Assembly (NCBI RefSeq): GCF_014838825.1
Contig: NZ_JACYMO010000001.1
Location: 822,829-886,828 of the forward strand
DNA: 64,000 nt
Reading direction: 5' to 3'
DNA from: Erwinia persicina
GTDB taxonomy: Bacteria > Pseudomonadota > Gammaproteobacteria > Enterobacterales > Enterobacteriaceae
Shown: in pieces, positions 45,809 to 54,074 of the stretch
Layout: the number at the start of each line of letters is the position of its first letter
How positions within the stretch are numbered: position 1 is the stretch's first letter
The notes under the pieces: generated by a model
What the model saw: only the letters and a program-made list of their open reading frames with translations
Databases searched by the model: none
What the model was told of the DNA's origin: nothing
Translations under genes and position numbers: made by a program

Positions 45809-47278
45809 TCAGAAGTCGATCAGCACGCTTTTGTAGCGCTGGCAGGCCTCGAAAGCCTGACGACCCAGATCTTTGCCGATGCCGGAGCCGTGGAAGCCCC
45901 CGGTGGGGATAATAAAGTCGCCGGAGCGCCCGTAACGGTTGATCCACACCGTCCCGGCCGCAATACCGCGCATCGCACGCAGGGCACGGTCAATATTTTT
46001 GGTATGCACCCCGGCGCACAGGCCGTAGGTCGGGTGGGAAGCCAGTGCCAGCCCTTCAGCCTCATCGTCAAAGATCTGCACGGTAAGCACCGGGCCGAAG
46101 ATCTCTTCCTGCACCGCCGGGTTGTCATGGCCGCTCACCGCCAGCAGTGTCGGCTGCCAGAAGTAGCCCTCCCCGGTATCCGCAAAGCGCTCGCCGCCGA
46201 CCAGCACTTCTGCCCCCTGCTGACGGGCGCTGGAGACCACCGAGGCCACTTTTTCCGCCTGCCGGCGGTCAATCATCGGCGCATAACGGCTGGCCTCGTC
46301 CCAGGTCACGCCAGCACGGAAGCCCTGGCACAGTTCAATCAGTTTGCTCATCAGGGCGTCGTGAATGCCACGCTGAACAATCAGACGGGTGCCGGCGACG
46401 CAGGCCTGGCCCCCGTTGGCGGTGAAGCCGCGCAGGATCCGCCCGGCAACTTCATCAATATCACCGCAGTCATCAAACACCAGCTGCGGACTTTTCCCGC
46501 CCAGTTCCAGCGTTACCGGCTTCATGCCGTTGAAGGCGGCATCGCTCATAATGCGTGCCCCGGTGGCGGTGGACCCGGTGAAAGAGACTTTGCGCACCAG
46601 AGGATGTGCCACCAGCGCACTGCCGGTGACCGCCCCGCCCCCCTGGATAATATTCAGTACCCCGGCGGGCAGGCCAGCCTGAACAGCCAGCTCGGCCATA
46701 CGCACGGTGGAAAACGGCGTCAGCTCCGAAGGTTTCAGCACCACAGCATTACCTGCTGCCAGCGCCGGGCCACATTTCCACGACGCCATCGACAGCGGGA
46801 AATTCCACGGCGTGATGGCCCCGATCACGCCATACGGCTCCGGCACCAGCATCCCCAGGCTGGTATCACGGGTCGGCAGCACGTCACCGCTGTATTTGTC
46901 GGCGCATTCGGCATAAAAGCGGATGGCTTCAGCGGTAAACGGAATTTCGTGGTTGACCACATCGTAAATCGGTCGGGTTGAACCCAGTGACTCCAGCTGT
47001 GCCAGTAACGGGTCGGCGGCAATCAGGTCGGCCCAGCGATGCAGTACCGCCCCGCGCTGGCGCGGCGGGCACGATGCCCAGCCGCTGTCGCGCACCGCCC
47101 GGTCGGCACCGGTCACGGCCTCATCCACCAGCGCGGCATCGGCTTCAAACAGGTCGGCGGCACGCTGGCCGTCGGACGGACGGTTAACGGTTATCGCCTC
47201 TCCGTTTCCGGTCAGATGCTGACCATTAATGAAATGTCCTGCCGGTATCGCTATTTTATCTGGATCGAAACTGAGCAT
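45809..47278 (-). CDS. Aldehyde dehydrogenase (NAD(P)+)
   Basis: A 489-residue aldehyde dehydrogenase. The catalytic Cys is in GGQACVAGTRLIV and the general-base Glu in LELGGKSPQLVFDD; ITPWNFPLSMASWKCGPALA and LKPSELTPFST form the cofactor site. It resembles PuuC/betaine-aldehyde-type enzymes and should oxidise the aldehyde produced by the amine oxidases. It is the first gene of the long operon, 62 bases downstream of a sigma-54 type promoter at 47341..47356. Confidence 0.88.
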   Translation of the reverse strand: MLSFDPDKIAIPAGHFINGQHLTGNGEAITVNRPSDGQRAADLFEADAALVDEAVTGADRAVRDSGWASCPPRQRGAVLHRWADLIAADPLLAQLESLGSTRPIYDVVNHEIPFTAEAIRFYAECADKYSGDVLPTRDTSLGMLVPEPYGVIGAITPWNFPLSMASWKCGPALAAGNAVVLKPSELTPFSTVRMAELAVQAGLPAGVLNIIQGGGAVTGSALVAHPLVRKVSFTGSTATGARIMSDAAFNGMKPVTLELGGKSPQLVFDDCGDIDEVAGRILRGFTANGGQACVAGTRLIVQRGIHDALMSKLIELCQGFRAGVTWDEASRYAPMIDRRQAEKVASVVSSARQQGAEVLVGGERFADTGEGYFWQPTLLAVSGHDNPAVQEEIFGPVLTVQIFDDEAEGLALASHPTYGLCAGVHTKNIDRALRAMRGIAAGTVWINRYGRSGDFIIPTGGFHGSGIGKDLGRQAFEACQRYKSVLIDF

Positions 47279-47340
47279 GTACGGACCCTTAATGTTGACC
47301 AGAACTTTTTGGTCTGAGTTATTTCATTTGTATTAAGCAA

Positions 47341-47356
47341 TGCAGAAAGTATGCCA
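47341..47356 (-). promoter_or_regulatory. Sigma-54 (-24/-12) promoter of the catabolic operon
   Basis: On the minus strand TGGCATACTTTCTGCA keeps the essential GG at -24 and GC at -12 with exactly 10 bases between, and matches TGGCACG-N4-TTGCA at 9 of 12 defined bases. It would give a 5' leader of about 50 bases before the aldehyde dehydrogenase ATG. Two NtrC-like sites lie upstream. Related inverted repeats (CACCCG/CGGGTG) overlap the -24 side. Confidence 0.65.
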
Positions 47357-47476
47357 CCCGTGCAAAAAAATAATAATGCGTAAAAGCGGGTGCAAAAAAA
47401 TTTTCTGCCGTAATGGCGAGTGTTTTATGACAGATAAACCGACTGAGTAAATAGATGATTTTCATCACAAAATAAA

Positions 47477-47524
47477 CGCACCACGGCGGTGAATCCGGTA
47501 CTAAACTTGCACCAAATAAGCGCG
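47477..47524 (-). promoter_or_regulatory. Two tandem NtrC-like enhancer sites
   Basis: Site 1 (47477..47493) reads CGCACCACGGCGGTGAA and matches the NtrC consensus TGCACCA-N3-TGGTGCA at 11 of 14 defined bases; site 2 (47508..47524) has a perfect TGCACCA half and a weak second half (10 of 14). Their centres are 31 bp apart, about three helical turns, the arrangement known from glnA. They are roughly 150 and 185 bases upstream of the predicted start of transcription. Confidence 0.6.
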
Positions 47525-47565
47525 GTGACGGTAAGCGCTTTGCGTTAAGTGTCGGTATTACAGAT

Positions 47566-47606
47566 AAAAAAAGGCCCGCACCTTTTCAGGTCGCGGGCCT
47601 TTTTTT
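47566..47606. terminator. Bidirectional intrinsic terminator
   Basis: A7 followed by GGCCCGC, an inner ACCT/AGGT stem, then GCGGGCC and T7. A perfect factor-independent terminator in both directions. It should end the gabD transcript 140 bases downstream of its stop and isolates the regulatory region of the next operon. Confidence 0.9.
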
Positions 47607-47746
47607 AACGATTAACGGTCATTCTTACTATAAATAATTCGCATGGCGGTAAGGGAATGGATCCCCGGACACTCAGATAACTCAACTCAGTGACCGGGTG
47701 AATAAATGCAGGCAGTGCGCCTGCGGCCGGAACGAAAACGGACAGG

Positions 47747-49204
47747 TCAGAGACTGCCGAAATGGAAGGCTTTCGATTCCAGATACTCTTCGATGCCGTA
47801 GCGCGAACCTTCACGCCCGACGCCGGATAATTTAATCCCGCCAAACGGTGCCACTTCCAGCGAGACCGACCCGGTATTAAAGCCAACCATGCCAAACTCC
47901 AGCGCCTCGCCTACCCGCCAGGCACGGCGAATATCTTCAGTGAAGAAATACGCCCCCAGACCGAAGGGGGTGTCATTGGCCATCGCAATCGCTTCCTCTT
48001 CGGTATCGAAGATAAACAGCGGTGCCACCGGCCCGAATGTCTCTTCGTGGGCAATACGCATCGCGCGGGTGACGCCGCCCAGCACCGTTGGCGCAACAAA
48101 GGTGCCGTTGCCGCTGCTGATACCGCCCGCCAGCAGCTCCGCGCCGTGGCTGAGCGCGTCTTCTATATGACTATTCACCTTAGTCACCGCCGCCTGGTTG
48201 ATCAGCGGCCCGATGGTGCTGCCCTCAGTAAAGCCGTCGCCAACCTTCAGCTTTGCCACTTCCGCCAGCAGGCGTTCGGCAAAGCGCGGGTAGATGTTGC
48301 GCTGCACCAGGATGCGGTTGGCGCAGACGCAGGTCTGCCCGGCGTTGCGGAACTTACTCATCATCACTCCGCTGATGGCAATCTCCAGGTCGGCATCATC
48401 AAAGACAATCAGCGGCGCATTCCCGCCCAGTTCAAGGCTCAGACGTTTAATGCTGTCGGCGCTCTGCTGCATCAGCAGCTGGCCAATACGCGTTGAGCCG
48501 GTAAAGGAGATTTTGCGCACCGTGCGGCTGGCGGTCAGGGTTTCCCCGATGGCCTTCGGCAACCCGGTCACCACCTGCAGTACGCCGGCCGGGATGCCCG
48601 CCCGCCGGGCCAGCTCCACCAGCGCCAGCGCCGACAGCGGCGTGAGCTCTGAGGGTTTAACAATGATCGGACAGCCCGCCGCCAGCGCCGGGGCGACTTT
48701 GCGGGTGATCATCGCAATCGGGAAGTTCCACGGGGTAATCGCCGCCGCCACGCCCACCGGTTGTTTCAGCACCAGGATGCGGCGGTCGTCGCTGGGGGCC
48801 GGAATGGTATCGCCGTAGATGCGGCGGGCTTCTTCCGCAAACCATTTAACGAACCCGGCACCGTACAGCACCTCCCCACGGGCTTCCGCCAGCGGTTTGC
48901 CCTGCTCGGCGGTCATGATAATCGCCAGGTCCTCAGCGTTGTCCTGGATCAGCTGATGCCACTTTTCAAGCAGCAGTGCGCGCTGCGCATTCGGTGTTTT
49001 CGCCCAGCTTTGGCGGGCAGCATCGGCAAAGGCAATCGCCTGTTCTGTTTCTGCCGCCCCGAGCGAGGGAATGGTACAGAGCACATCGCCAGTGGAGGGG
49101 TTAATCACCGGCAGGGTTTCACCGTTAAAAGCATCCTGCCACTGCCCGTTAAAATAGGCCTGCTGGCGCAGCAGAGTGGCATCCTGTAAACGTTTTGCGA
49201 GCAT
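47747..49204 (-). CDS. gabD: Succinate-semialdehyde dehydrogenase, GabD-like
   Basis: A 485-residue aldehyde dehydrogenase close to E. coli GabD over its full length. Shared parts: MTAEQGKPLAEARGEVLYGA, FVKWFAEEARRIYGDTIP, ITPWNFPIAMITRKVAPALA, LELGGNAPLIVFDDAD and FRNAGQTCVCANRILVQ with the catalytic cysteine. It should turn succinic semialdehyde into succinate with NADP+. It is monocistronic, with a strong terminator after it. With the class III aminotransferase at 32759 it would complete a GABA shunt, although the two are 13 kb apart. Confidence 0.87.
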   Translation of the reverse strand: MLAKRLQDATLLRQQAYFNGQWQDAFNGETLPVINPSTGDVLCTIPSLGAAETEQAIAFADAARQSWAKTPNAQRALLLEKWHQLIQDNAEDLAIIMTAEQGKPLAEARGEVLYGAGFVKWFAEEARRIYGDTIPAPSDDRRILVLKQPVGVAAAITPWNFPIAMITRKVAPALAAGCPIIVKPSELTPLSALALVELARRAGIPAGVLQVVTGLPKAIGETLTASRTVRKISFTGSTRIGQLLMQQSADSIKRLSLELGGNAPLIVFDDADLEIAISGVMMSKFRNAGQTCVCANRILVQRNIYPRFAERLLAEVAKLKVGDGFTEGSTIGPLINQAAVTKVNSHIEDALSHGAELLAGGISSGNGTFVAPTVLGGVTRAMRIAHEETFGPVAPLFIFDTEEEAIAMANDTPFGLGAYFFTEDIRRAWRVGEALEFGMVGFNTGSVSLEVAPFGGIKLSGVGREGSRYGIEEYLESKAFHFGSL

Positions 49205-49381
49205 AGCGTCTCCTTAATCGATTCATTTCACTGTAGCGGAGGAGGCGCAGGCAATGCTGCGTTATCGCTCAGGCCGATGCGCGGCGGCGCGTGAATTGCG
49301 GCAGGATACGAAATTTTATGCCGTCGGGGTGATGAGGACGGGTTTGCGCCGCATCCAGGGGCAAAAATAGAGCCCCAGCGG

Positions 49382-50590
49382 TCAGCGCCCGGCCCTGCGC
49401 GAAAGGAGAAATGCCATCATCACCATCCCTGCCGCCAGGCCAAACGTCACCCGCATGCCATGAGACGATGCCAGATCCGCCGCATAATGCCCGTAGCGCA
49501 CCCCGGCGGCATAGACGGCCGCCATCAGTGCGGCACCGGCAATAAAGCCCAGATTACGTGCCAGATTCATCAGCCCCGAGACCAGACCGCGCCGCGCCGG
49601 ATCGGCCCCTTTCAGCAAAGCGGTATTATTCGCTGCCTGAAACAGCGCATAGCCCGCCGTCAGCAGCACCAGCCCGGCCATATACCCCGCCGCTGCGGCG
49701 GCGGGCGGCAGAGCGGCCAGCAGCAGGCACCCCGCCGCCACGGCCGCTAATCCGGCTGAGGTTGTGAAGCGAGCGCCCAGGCCGTCCACCAGCCGCCCGG
49801 CGGGCAGACCGCTCAGTGCCGCAACCAGCGGGCCCACCGCCATCACCAGCCCGGTGTGGCGCGGGGTGAGGTGCAGCCCGTGACTCAGATAAAACGGCCC
49901 GACGATGAAGGTGGTCATCATCACCATCGTCACCGCCATGCTCATCAGCAGCCCGTGCGTCAGACCCCCGTGACGCAGCAACGCCCGCAGCGAACCGCGA
50001 GGGGCAGCCGTTACGCTGGTAACGGCAGGCGGCAGAGAATGCTGGATCAGCCCCCAGGCCAGCAGCCCAAGCGGCAGGTTAATCAGAAACAGCGCCTGCC
50101 AGCCGAAACCCGCAATCAGCAGGCCACCCAGCGCAGGCCCCAGCGCCGTGCCGATGGCAGAGACGGTGCCCAGCAGCCCCATGGCGCGCCCGGTGCGGTC
50201 GGCAGGCAACACCTGGATCGCCAGCGCCAGGGTATTCGCCATCATCATCGCGCCGCCCAGGCCCTGCACAACCCGCGCCGCAATCAGCCAGCCGATGTGG
50301 GTGGCCAGACCGCAGCCGAGCGATGCCACACTGAACAGCAGCACGCCGTAGCCCAGCAGCCGCTGTCGTCCGAACCGGTCGCCCAGCCACCCCATCGCCA
50401 GCACTGAGGCGGTGACGGCCAGCAGATACGCCAGCACCACCCACTGTATCTGCGGAAAAGAGGCGTTAAACGCCACCGCCAGCGTCGGCAGGCCGACATT
50501 GGCAATACTGCTGCCCATTGAGGAGATCAGCATACTGAAGGCCAGCGCACAAAGCGGGCCGGAGGAAGAACGGGGAAGAGATGAGGTCAT
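49382..50590 (-). CDS. MFS transporter, drug efflux type
   Basis: A 402-residue major facilitator with about 12 membrane segments. NVGLPTLAVAFNASFPQIQW in the first part, LAMGWLGDRFGRQRLLGYGV (loop 2-3 motif A) and ARVVQGLGGAMMMANTLALA (motif B region) mark the EmrB/SmvA-like drug:H+ antiporters, though it has fewer helices than the 14-helix members. Substrate unknown. It lies alone between gabD and cbl. Confidence 0.8.
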   Translation of the reverse strand: MTSSLPRSSSGPLCALAFSMLISSMGSSIANVGLPTLAVAFNASFPQIQWVVLAYLLAVTASVLAMGWLGDRFGRQRLLGYGVLLFSVASLGCGLATHIGWLIAARVVQGLGGAMMMANTLALAIQVLPADRTGRAMGLLGTVSAIGTALGPALGGLLIAGFGWQALFLINLPLGLLAWGLIQHSLPPAVTSVTAAPRGSLRALLRHGGLTHGLLMSMAVTMVMMTTFIVGPFYLSHGLHLTPRHTGLVMAVGPLVAALSGLPAGRLVDGLGARFTTSAGLAAVAAGCLLLAALPPAAAAAGYMAGLVLLTAGYALFQAANNTALLKGADPARRGLVSGLMNLARNLGFIAGAALMAAVYAAGVRYGHYAADLASSHGMRVTFGLAAGMVMMAFLLSRRAGR

Positions 50591-50688
50591 GGCTTAAGCT
50601 CCCGGATAAAGGTACCCGGAGCTTATGCCGTTAAGGGATAAGGCGGAAGACACACGCCTGTCAGTATATAGCTGCACCGGACGCCATG

Positions 50689-51645
50689 TCAGATCTGGAA
50701 GTCGATCACCGGCTCTTCATCGTTCAGCGACAGTGCCTGACGCTTGATCTCTTCCAGCGACAGGTTGGCATTGCAGAGCTCAAGGAACTGCCAGACAAAA
50801 TTGCGCTGTAACTGACCGCGCTTCAGCCCCAGCCAGACGGTATTGGAGTCGAACAGATGGCGGGCTTCCAGCCGCGTCAGCGGGGAGTGTTCATCCAGCT
50901 GGCAGGCCTGATCGGCCAGTACCCCAACGCCCAGGCCCAGCTCAACGTAGGTTTTCACCACGTCAGAATCCTGCGCACTGAGCACAATATCCGGCTGGAG
51001 GCTGGCGGCATGGAAGGCACGATCGACCTTCGACCGCCCGGTGATCCCCTGACGGTAGGTGATCAGCGGATAGCGGCTGAGGGCCGCCAGCGTCAGCGGC
51101 TGCTGCTGTTCCAGCTCGTGACCCTTCGGCACCAGCAGCGCATGGTGCCAGCTGAACCACGGGAAAGCGGCCAGCGCCGGGTTATTCACTACCTGCTCAC
51201 TGGCAATACCGATATCGGCTTCGCCCGCCACCAGCATGGAAACAATCTCCTGCGGCGACCCCTGATTCAGCTCAAGGCGCACGTTGGGATACAGCGCACG
51301 GAAGGCTTTAATCACTCTCGGCAGGCTGTAACGCGCCTGCGTATGGGTAGTGGCAATGGTCAGCACGCCGCTGGATTCGTTGGTAAACACGTCGGCCAGG
51401 CGACGCACTTTGCCCGCTTCATCGAGAATGCGTTCGGCAATGGTCAGTAGCGCTTTGCCGGGCTCGGTCATGCCCAGCAGGCGTTTACCCCGCCGGATAA
51501 AGATCTCGACCCCGAGTTCATCTTCCAGATCGCGAATATGGCGGCTGACGCCGGACTGAGAGGTAAACAGCGCATTGGCCACTTCGGTAAGATTAAACTC
51601 GCAGCGTGCTGCTTCCTTGATGATTCTAAGTTGCTGAAAATTCAC
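50689..51645 (-). CDS. cbl: LysR regulator Cbl (CysB-like)
   Basis: A 318-residue LysR protein that matches E. coli Cbl along its length: MNFQQLRIIKEAARCEFNLT, then ALFTSQSGVSRHIRDLEDEL in the helix-turn-helix, RRGKRLLGMTEPGKALL, TIATTHTQARYSLPRVIKAF and LGLKRGQLQRNFVWQFLELC. Cbl activates genes for use of organosulfur compounds such as taurine and sulfonates under sulfate limitation. It follows nac in the same direction after a 148-base gap, the same order as in E. coli. Confidence 0.93.
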   Translation of the reverse strand: MNFQQLRIIKEAARCEFNLTEVANALFTSQSGVSRHIRDLEDELGVEIFIRRGKRLLGMTEPGKALLTIAERILDEAGKVRRLADVFTNESSGVLTIATTHTQARYSLPRVIKAFRALYPNVRLELNQGSPQEIVSMLVAGEADIGIASEQVVNNPALAAFPWFSWHHALLVPKGHELEQQQPLTLAALSRYPLITYRQGITGRSKVDRAFHAASLQPDIVLSAQDSDVVKTYVELGLGVGVLADQACQLDEHSPLTRLEARHLFDSNTVWLGLKRGQLQRNFVWQFLELCNANLSLEEIKRQALSLNDEEPVIDFQI

Positions 51646-51793
51646 GCGCGCTCCTCCCTCTGTTATTTGTTGGTTTCCTGCATGTTAAGGACGCACATTG
51701 ATAGCAACAAATAATAAAAAGAGGTTTTATATGCTTTTTAGCGATAAGGTGGGAAAGTGAGGCGCGCGGTTGCGCGCCCGGCACAGGGGGAAA

Positions 51794-52711
51794 TCAGCTG
51801 ACCAGCATCAGCTCACGATCTTCCGATACGGGGGTGTTGAGCAGTGACAGCAGGATATTTTTTACCGCCTGGGCGGAAGGTGACAGCGGGCCTCTGGCGG
51901 AAATATTCAGCGACAGCGGCAGGTTCAGCGTCGGGCTGGTAATACGTGCCATCCACGCATCCGTGGCGTTGACCAGCGCACGCGCGGCTGACTCTGGCAG
52001 CACCGTCGCACCCATGCCACTGGATACCGCGGCGGTGAGCGTGGCAATGGATTCAATCTCACCGATAATGCGGGCACTGAGGCGACGCAGGGAGAAAGCC
52101 TCATCAACGCGCTTGCGCACGGCACTGTAGTCACGCGGCAGGAACAGGTTCATCCCGGCGACGTCGGTCAGGTCGACGGTCTGGCCGGGGCAGGCGCTGG
52201 CCCCAACCAGGTAAAGTTCTTCTTTCATCAGCGGAATGCTGGTGATGCCGGCAGCCGGGGAGCGGTCATACAGCACGGCCATATCCAGCTGACCATTCAT
52301 CACTTTTTCGTTTAACAGCGCGCCACTGTTCTCATGCAGGTAAACCAGCACGTCGGGAAACTGCTCACGCACGGTTTGCAGCAGCGGCATGGTCAGCGAC
52401 GAGGCCGCCGTTCCCGGTGCCAGCCCGATAGATACCTGGCCTGACAGCGCCTGACCGGCATTAATGACCGCCGACTGGGCCTGCTCGCACTGGCGCAGGA
52501 TAGTGCGGGCGTGGGAATAGAGGATTTTGCCCGCGTCGGTCGGCGTCACGCCGCGTTTGGTGCGGATCAGCAGCTGCTGGTCAAGTTCATTTTCCAGCGT
52601 TGCCACCTGCTGGCTGAGAGCCGGCTGTGCAATATGCAGCACTTCTGCCGCCTGCGTCAGGCTGCCAATATCGACGATTTTCACGAAGTACTTCAGTCGT
52701 CTTAAGTTCAT
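51794..52711 (-). CDS. nac: Nitrogen assimilation control protein Nac
   Basis: A 305-residue LysR regulator matching Nac: MNLRRLKYFVKIVDIGSLTQ, AEVLHIAQPALSQQVATLEN in the helix-turn-helix, LLIRTKRGVTPTDAGKILYS and LYDRSPAAGITSIPLMKEEL. Nac links the sigma-54/NtrC nitrogen response to sigma-70 genes for nitrogen-source use. The ATG at 52711 follows GGAGG. A perfect sigma-54 promoter (52789..52804) and an NtrC site (52934..52950) lie upstream, which confirms the identity. The nearby nitrogen-catabolism operons are natural targets. Confidence 0.94.
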   Translation of the reverse strand: MNLRRLKYFVKIVDIGSLTQAAEVLHIAQPALSQQVATLENELDQQLLIRTKRGVTPTDAGKILYSHARTILRQCEQAQSAVINAGQALSGQVSIGLAPGTAASSLTMPLLQTVREQFPDVLVYLHENSGALLNEKVMNGQLDMAVLYDRSPAAGITSIPLMKEELYLVGASACPGQTVDLTDVAGMNLFLPRDYSAVRKRVDEAFSLRRLSARIIGEIESIATLTAAVSSGMGATVLPESAARALVNATDAWMARITSPTLNLPLSLNISARGPLSPSAQAVKNILLSLLNTPVSEDRELMLVS

Positions 52712-52788
52712 GTTGCCTCCGTCACGGTTCCCCGGGTGCCAGCGATGCTGGCCGTTATAATAAGTTTTCACTCTGACAGAACAGGTTT

Positions 52789-52804
52789 TGCAAGGGACGT
52801 GCCA
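52789..52804 (-). promoter_or_regulatory. Sigma-54 promoter of nac
   Basis: On the minus strand TGGCACGTCCCTTGCA is a perfect match to the TGGCACG-N4-TTGCA consensus, 78 bases before the nac ATG. It means that nac needs RpoN and a bacterial enhancer-binding protein, as known for Klebsiella and E. coli nac. Confidence 0.95.
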
Positions 52805-52933
52805 GATTTATCCTAAAGGCGACAAGGCAGGCGGGATGCAGGCTAACAGGCCGTAAAATAAGAGAATCTGATTACGGACGCAGGAATAATAAGGGCGTGG
52901 AATATCTGACAGGTCAGATCCCTTTCCGGCTAT

Positions 52934-52950
52934 TGCACAGGGATGGTGCA
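52934..52950 (-). promoter_or_regulatory. NtrC enhancer site of nac
   Basis: TGCACAGGGATGGTGCA agrees with TGCACCA-N3-TGGTGCA at 12 of 14 defined bases. It is about 130 bases upstream of the -24 element. A single enhancer site is expected for nac. Confidence 0.85.
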
Positions 52951-52980
52951 GAATATGCGTTGAGGGTGTGCAGGCTTTTT

Positions 52981-53017
52981 TGTCGGGGGCTGACCCGTAC
53001 TTCGGTCAGCCCCGACA
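52981..53017. other. Stem-loop after the sugar ABC operon
   Basis: TGTCGGGG(G)CTGACC pairs with GGTCAGCCCCGACA around a 7-base loop, with one bulged G. It follows the permease stop by seven bases on the minus strand, but on that strand it is followed by an A run, not a U run, so it may stabilise the message rather than terminate it. Confidence 0.5.
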
Positions 53018-53023
53018 GGGGGA

Positions 53024-54055
53024 TTAACGCTTGCTGCGGTTGCGGTACATATCAATCGAGACCGCTGCGACAATAATCATCCCTTTGATGATGTCCTGAA
53101 TGTAGGCGTCAACACCAACAAAGGTGAAGCCGCTTTTAATCAGGCCGAGGATCACCGCACCAATCAGCGTACCGGTAATGCGCCCGACGCCACCCATCAG
53201 GCTGGAGCCGCCGATGACCGCTGCGGCAATCGCATCCAGCTCGTAGCCCAGACCCATGCTTGACTGACCGCTGCTGACGCGCGCTGCCAGTACCACACCT
53301 GCCAGGCCGGACAGCCCGCCCGCAATGGTATAGACGATGATCAGGTATTTATTAACGTTGATACCGGAGACTTTCGCCGACACCATGTTGCCGCCGATGG
53401 CGTAAACGTACTTCCCGTAGCGGGTGTGTTTCAGTGCGATATGGAAGATCACCGCCACCACCAGGAAGATGATCACCGGCATTGCGCCCTGCCCGATGGC
53501 GGTGAAGCCGTCGGAGAGGAAGCTGATCGGGTTACCCTGGGTGTAGTACTGTGCCAGACCGCGTGCCGACACCATCATCCCCAGCGTGGCGATAAAGGGA
53601 GGAATGCCGGTTTTGGTAATCAATACGCCGTTAACGATACCGCACAGAATACCGACCCCGATCCCCGCCCCGATGGGCAGCACGGCAGGCATGTCGACCA
53701 GCGAAGGAAACATCGGTGACAGGCTTTCAGAGGTTTGCGCCAGGCTGGCCGCCACCACCGCCGTCAGTGCTATCACTGACCCGGATGACAGGTCGATGCC
53801 CGTGGTGATGATCACCTGGGTTACGCCCACGGCGATAATACCGATGATAGCGACCTGCAGCACGATCAGCACCAGGCGGTTCGGGTTCATCAGGAATGAC
53901 TGATCGCGGACATACCAGCCGAAGGCTTCAAAAATCAGCGCGATGCCGACCATGACCACGAAAATACCGGTATCTTTAGGCAGTTTGCCTTTCAGGTTGC
54001 TGAAGAACGACGGGGTTTCAGCGGACTGTTGCGTTGTCATTTTCACATCACTCAT
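53024..54055 (-). CDS. Sugar ABC permease, ribose/xylose/inositol class
   Basis: A 343-residue permease of the RbsC/AraH class with about ten membrane segments. Marks: VTQVIITTGIDLSSGSVIAL, GILCGIVNGVLITKTGIPPF, IATLGMMVSARGLAQYYTQG, AIGGNMVSAKVSGINVNKYL and YELDAIAAAVIGGSSLMGGV. It imports a pentose, hexose or inositol. The operon is binding protein, ATPase, permease, with no kinase or dedicated regulator nearby to fix the sugar. Confidence 0.87.
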   Translation of the reverse strand: MSDVKMTTQQSAETPSFFSNLKGKLPKDTGIFVVMVGIALIFEAFGWYVRDQSFLMNPNRLVLIVLQVAIIGIIAVGVTQVIITTGIDLSSGSVIALTAVVAASLAQTSESLSPMFPSLVDMPAVLPIGAGIGVGILCGIVNGVLITKTGIPPFIATLGMMVSARGLAQYYTQGNPISFLSDGFTAIGQGAMPVIIFLVVAVIFHIALKHTRYGKYVYAIGGNMVSAKVSGINVNKYLIIVYTIAGGLSGLAGVVLAARVSSGQSSMGLGYELDAIAAAVIGGSSLMGGVGRITGTLIGAVILGLIKSGFTFVGVDAYIQDIIKGMIIVAAVSIDMYRNRSKR

Positions 54056-54074
54056 GTTTGTTTACCTTACGCCC

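Noticed and set aside
52981..53017. Intrinsic terminator of the sugar ABC operon
   Set aside because: The stem is strong, but the strand that would be transcribed has an A run, not a U run, after it; kept only as a stem-loop.
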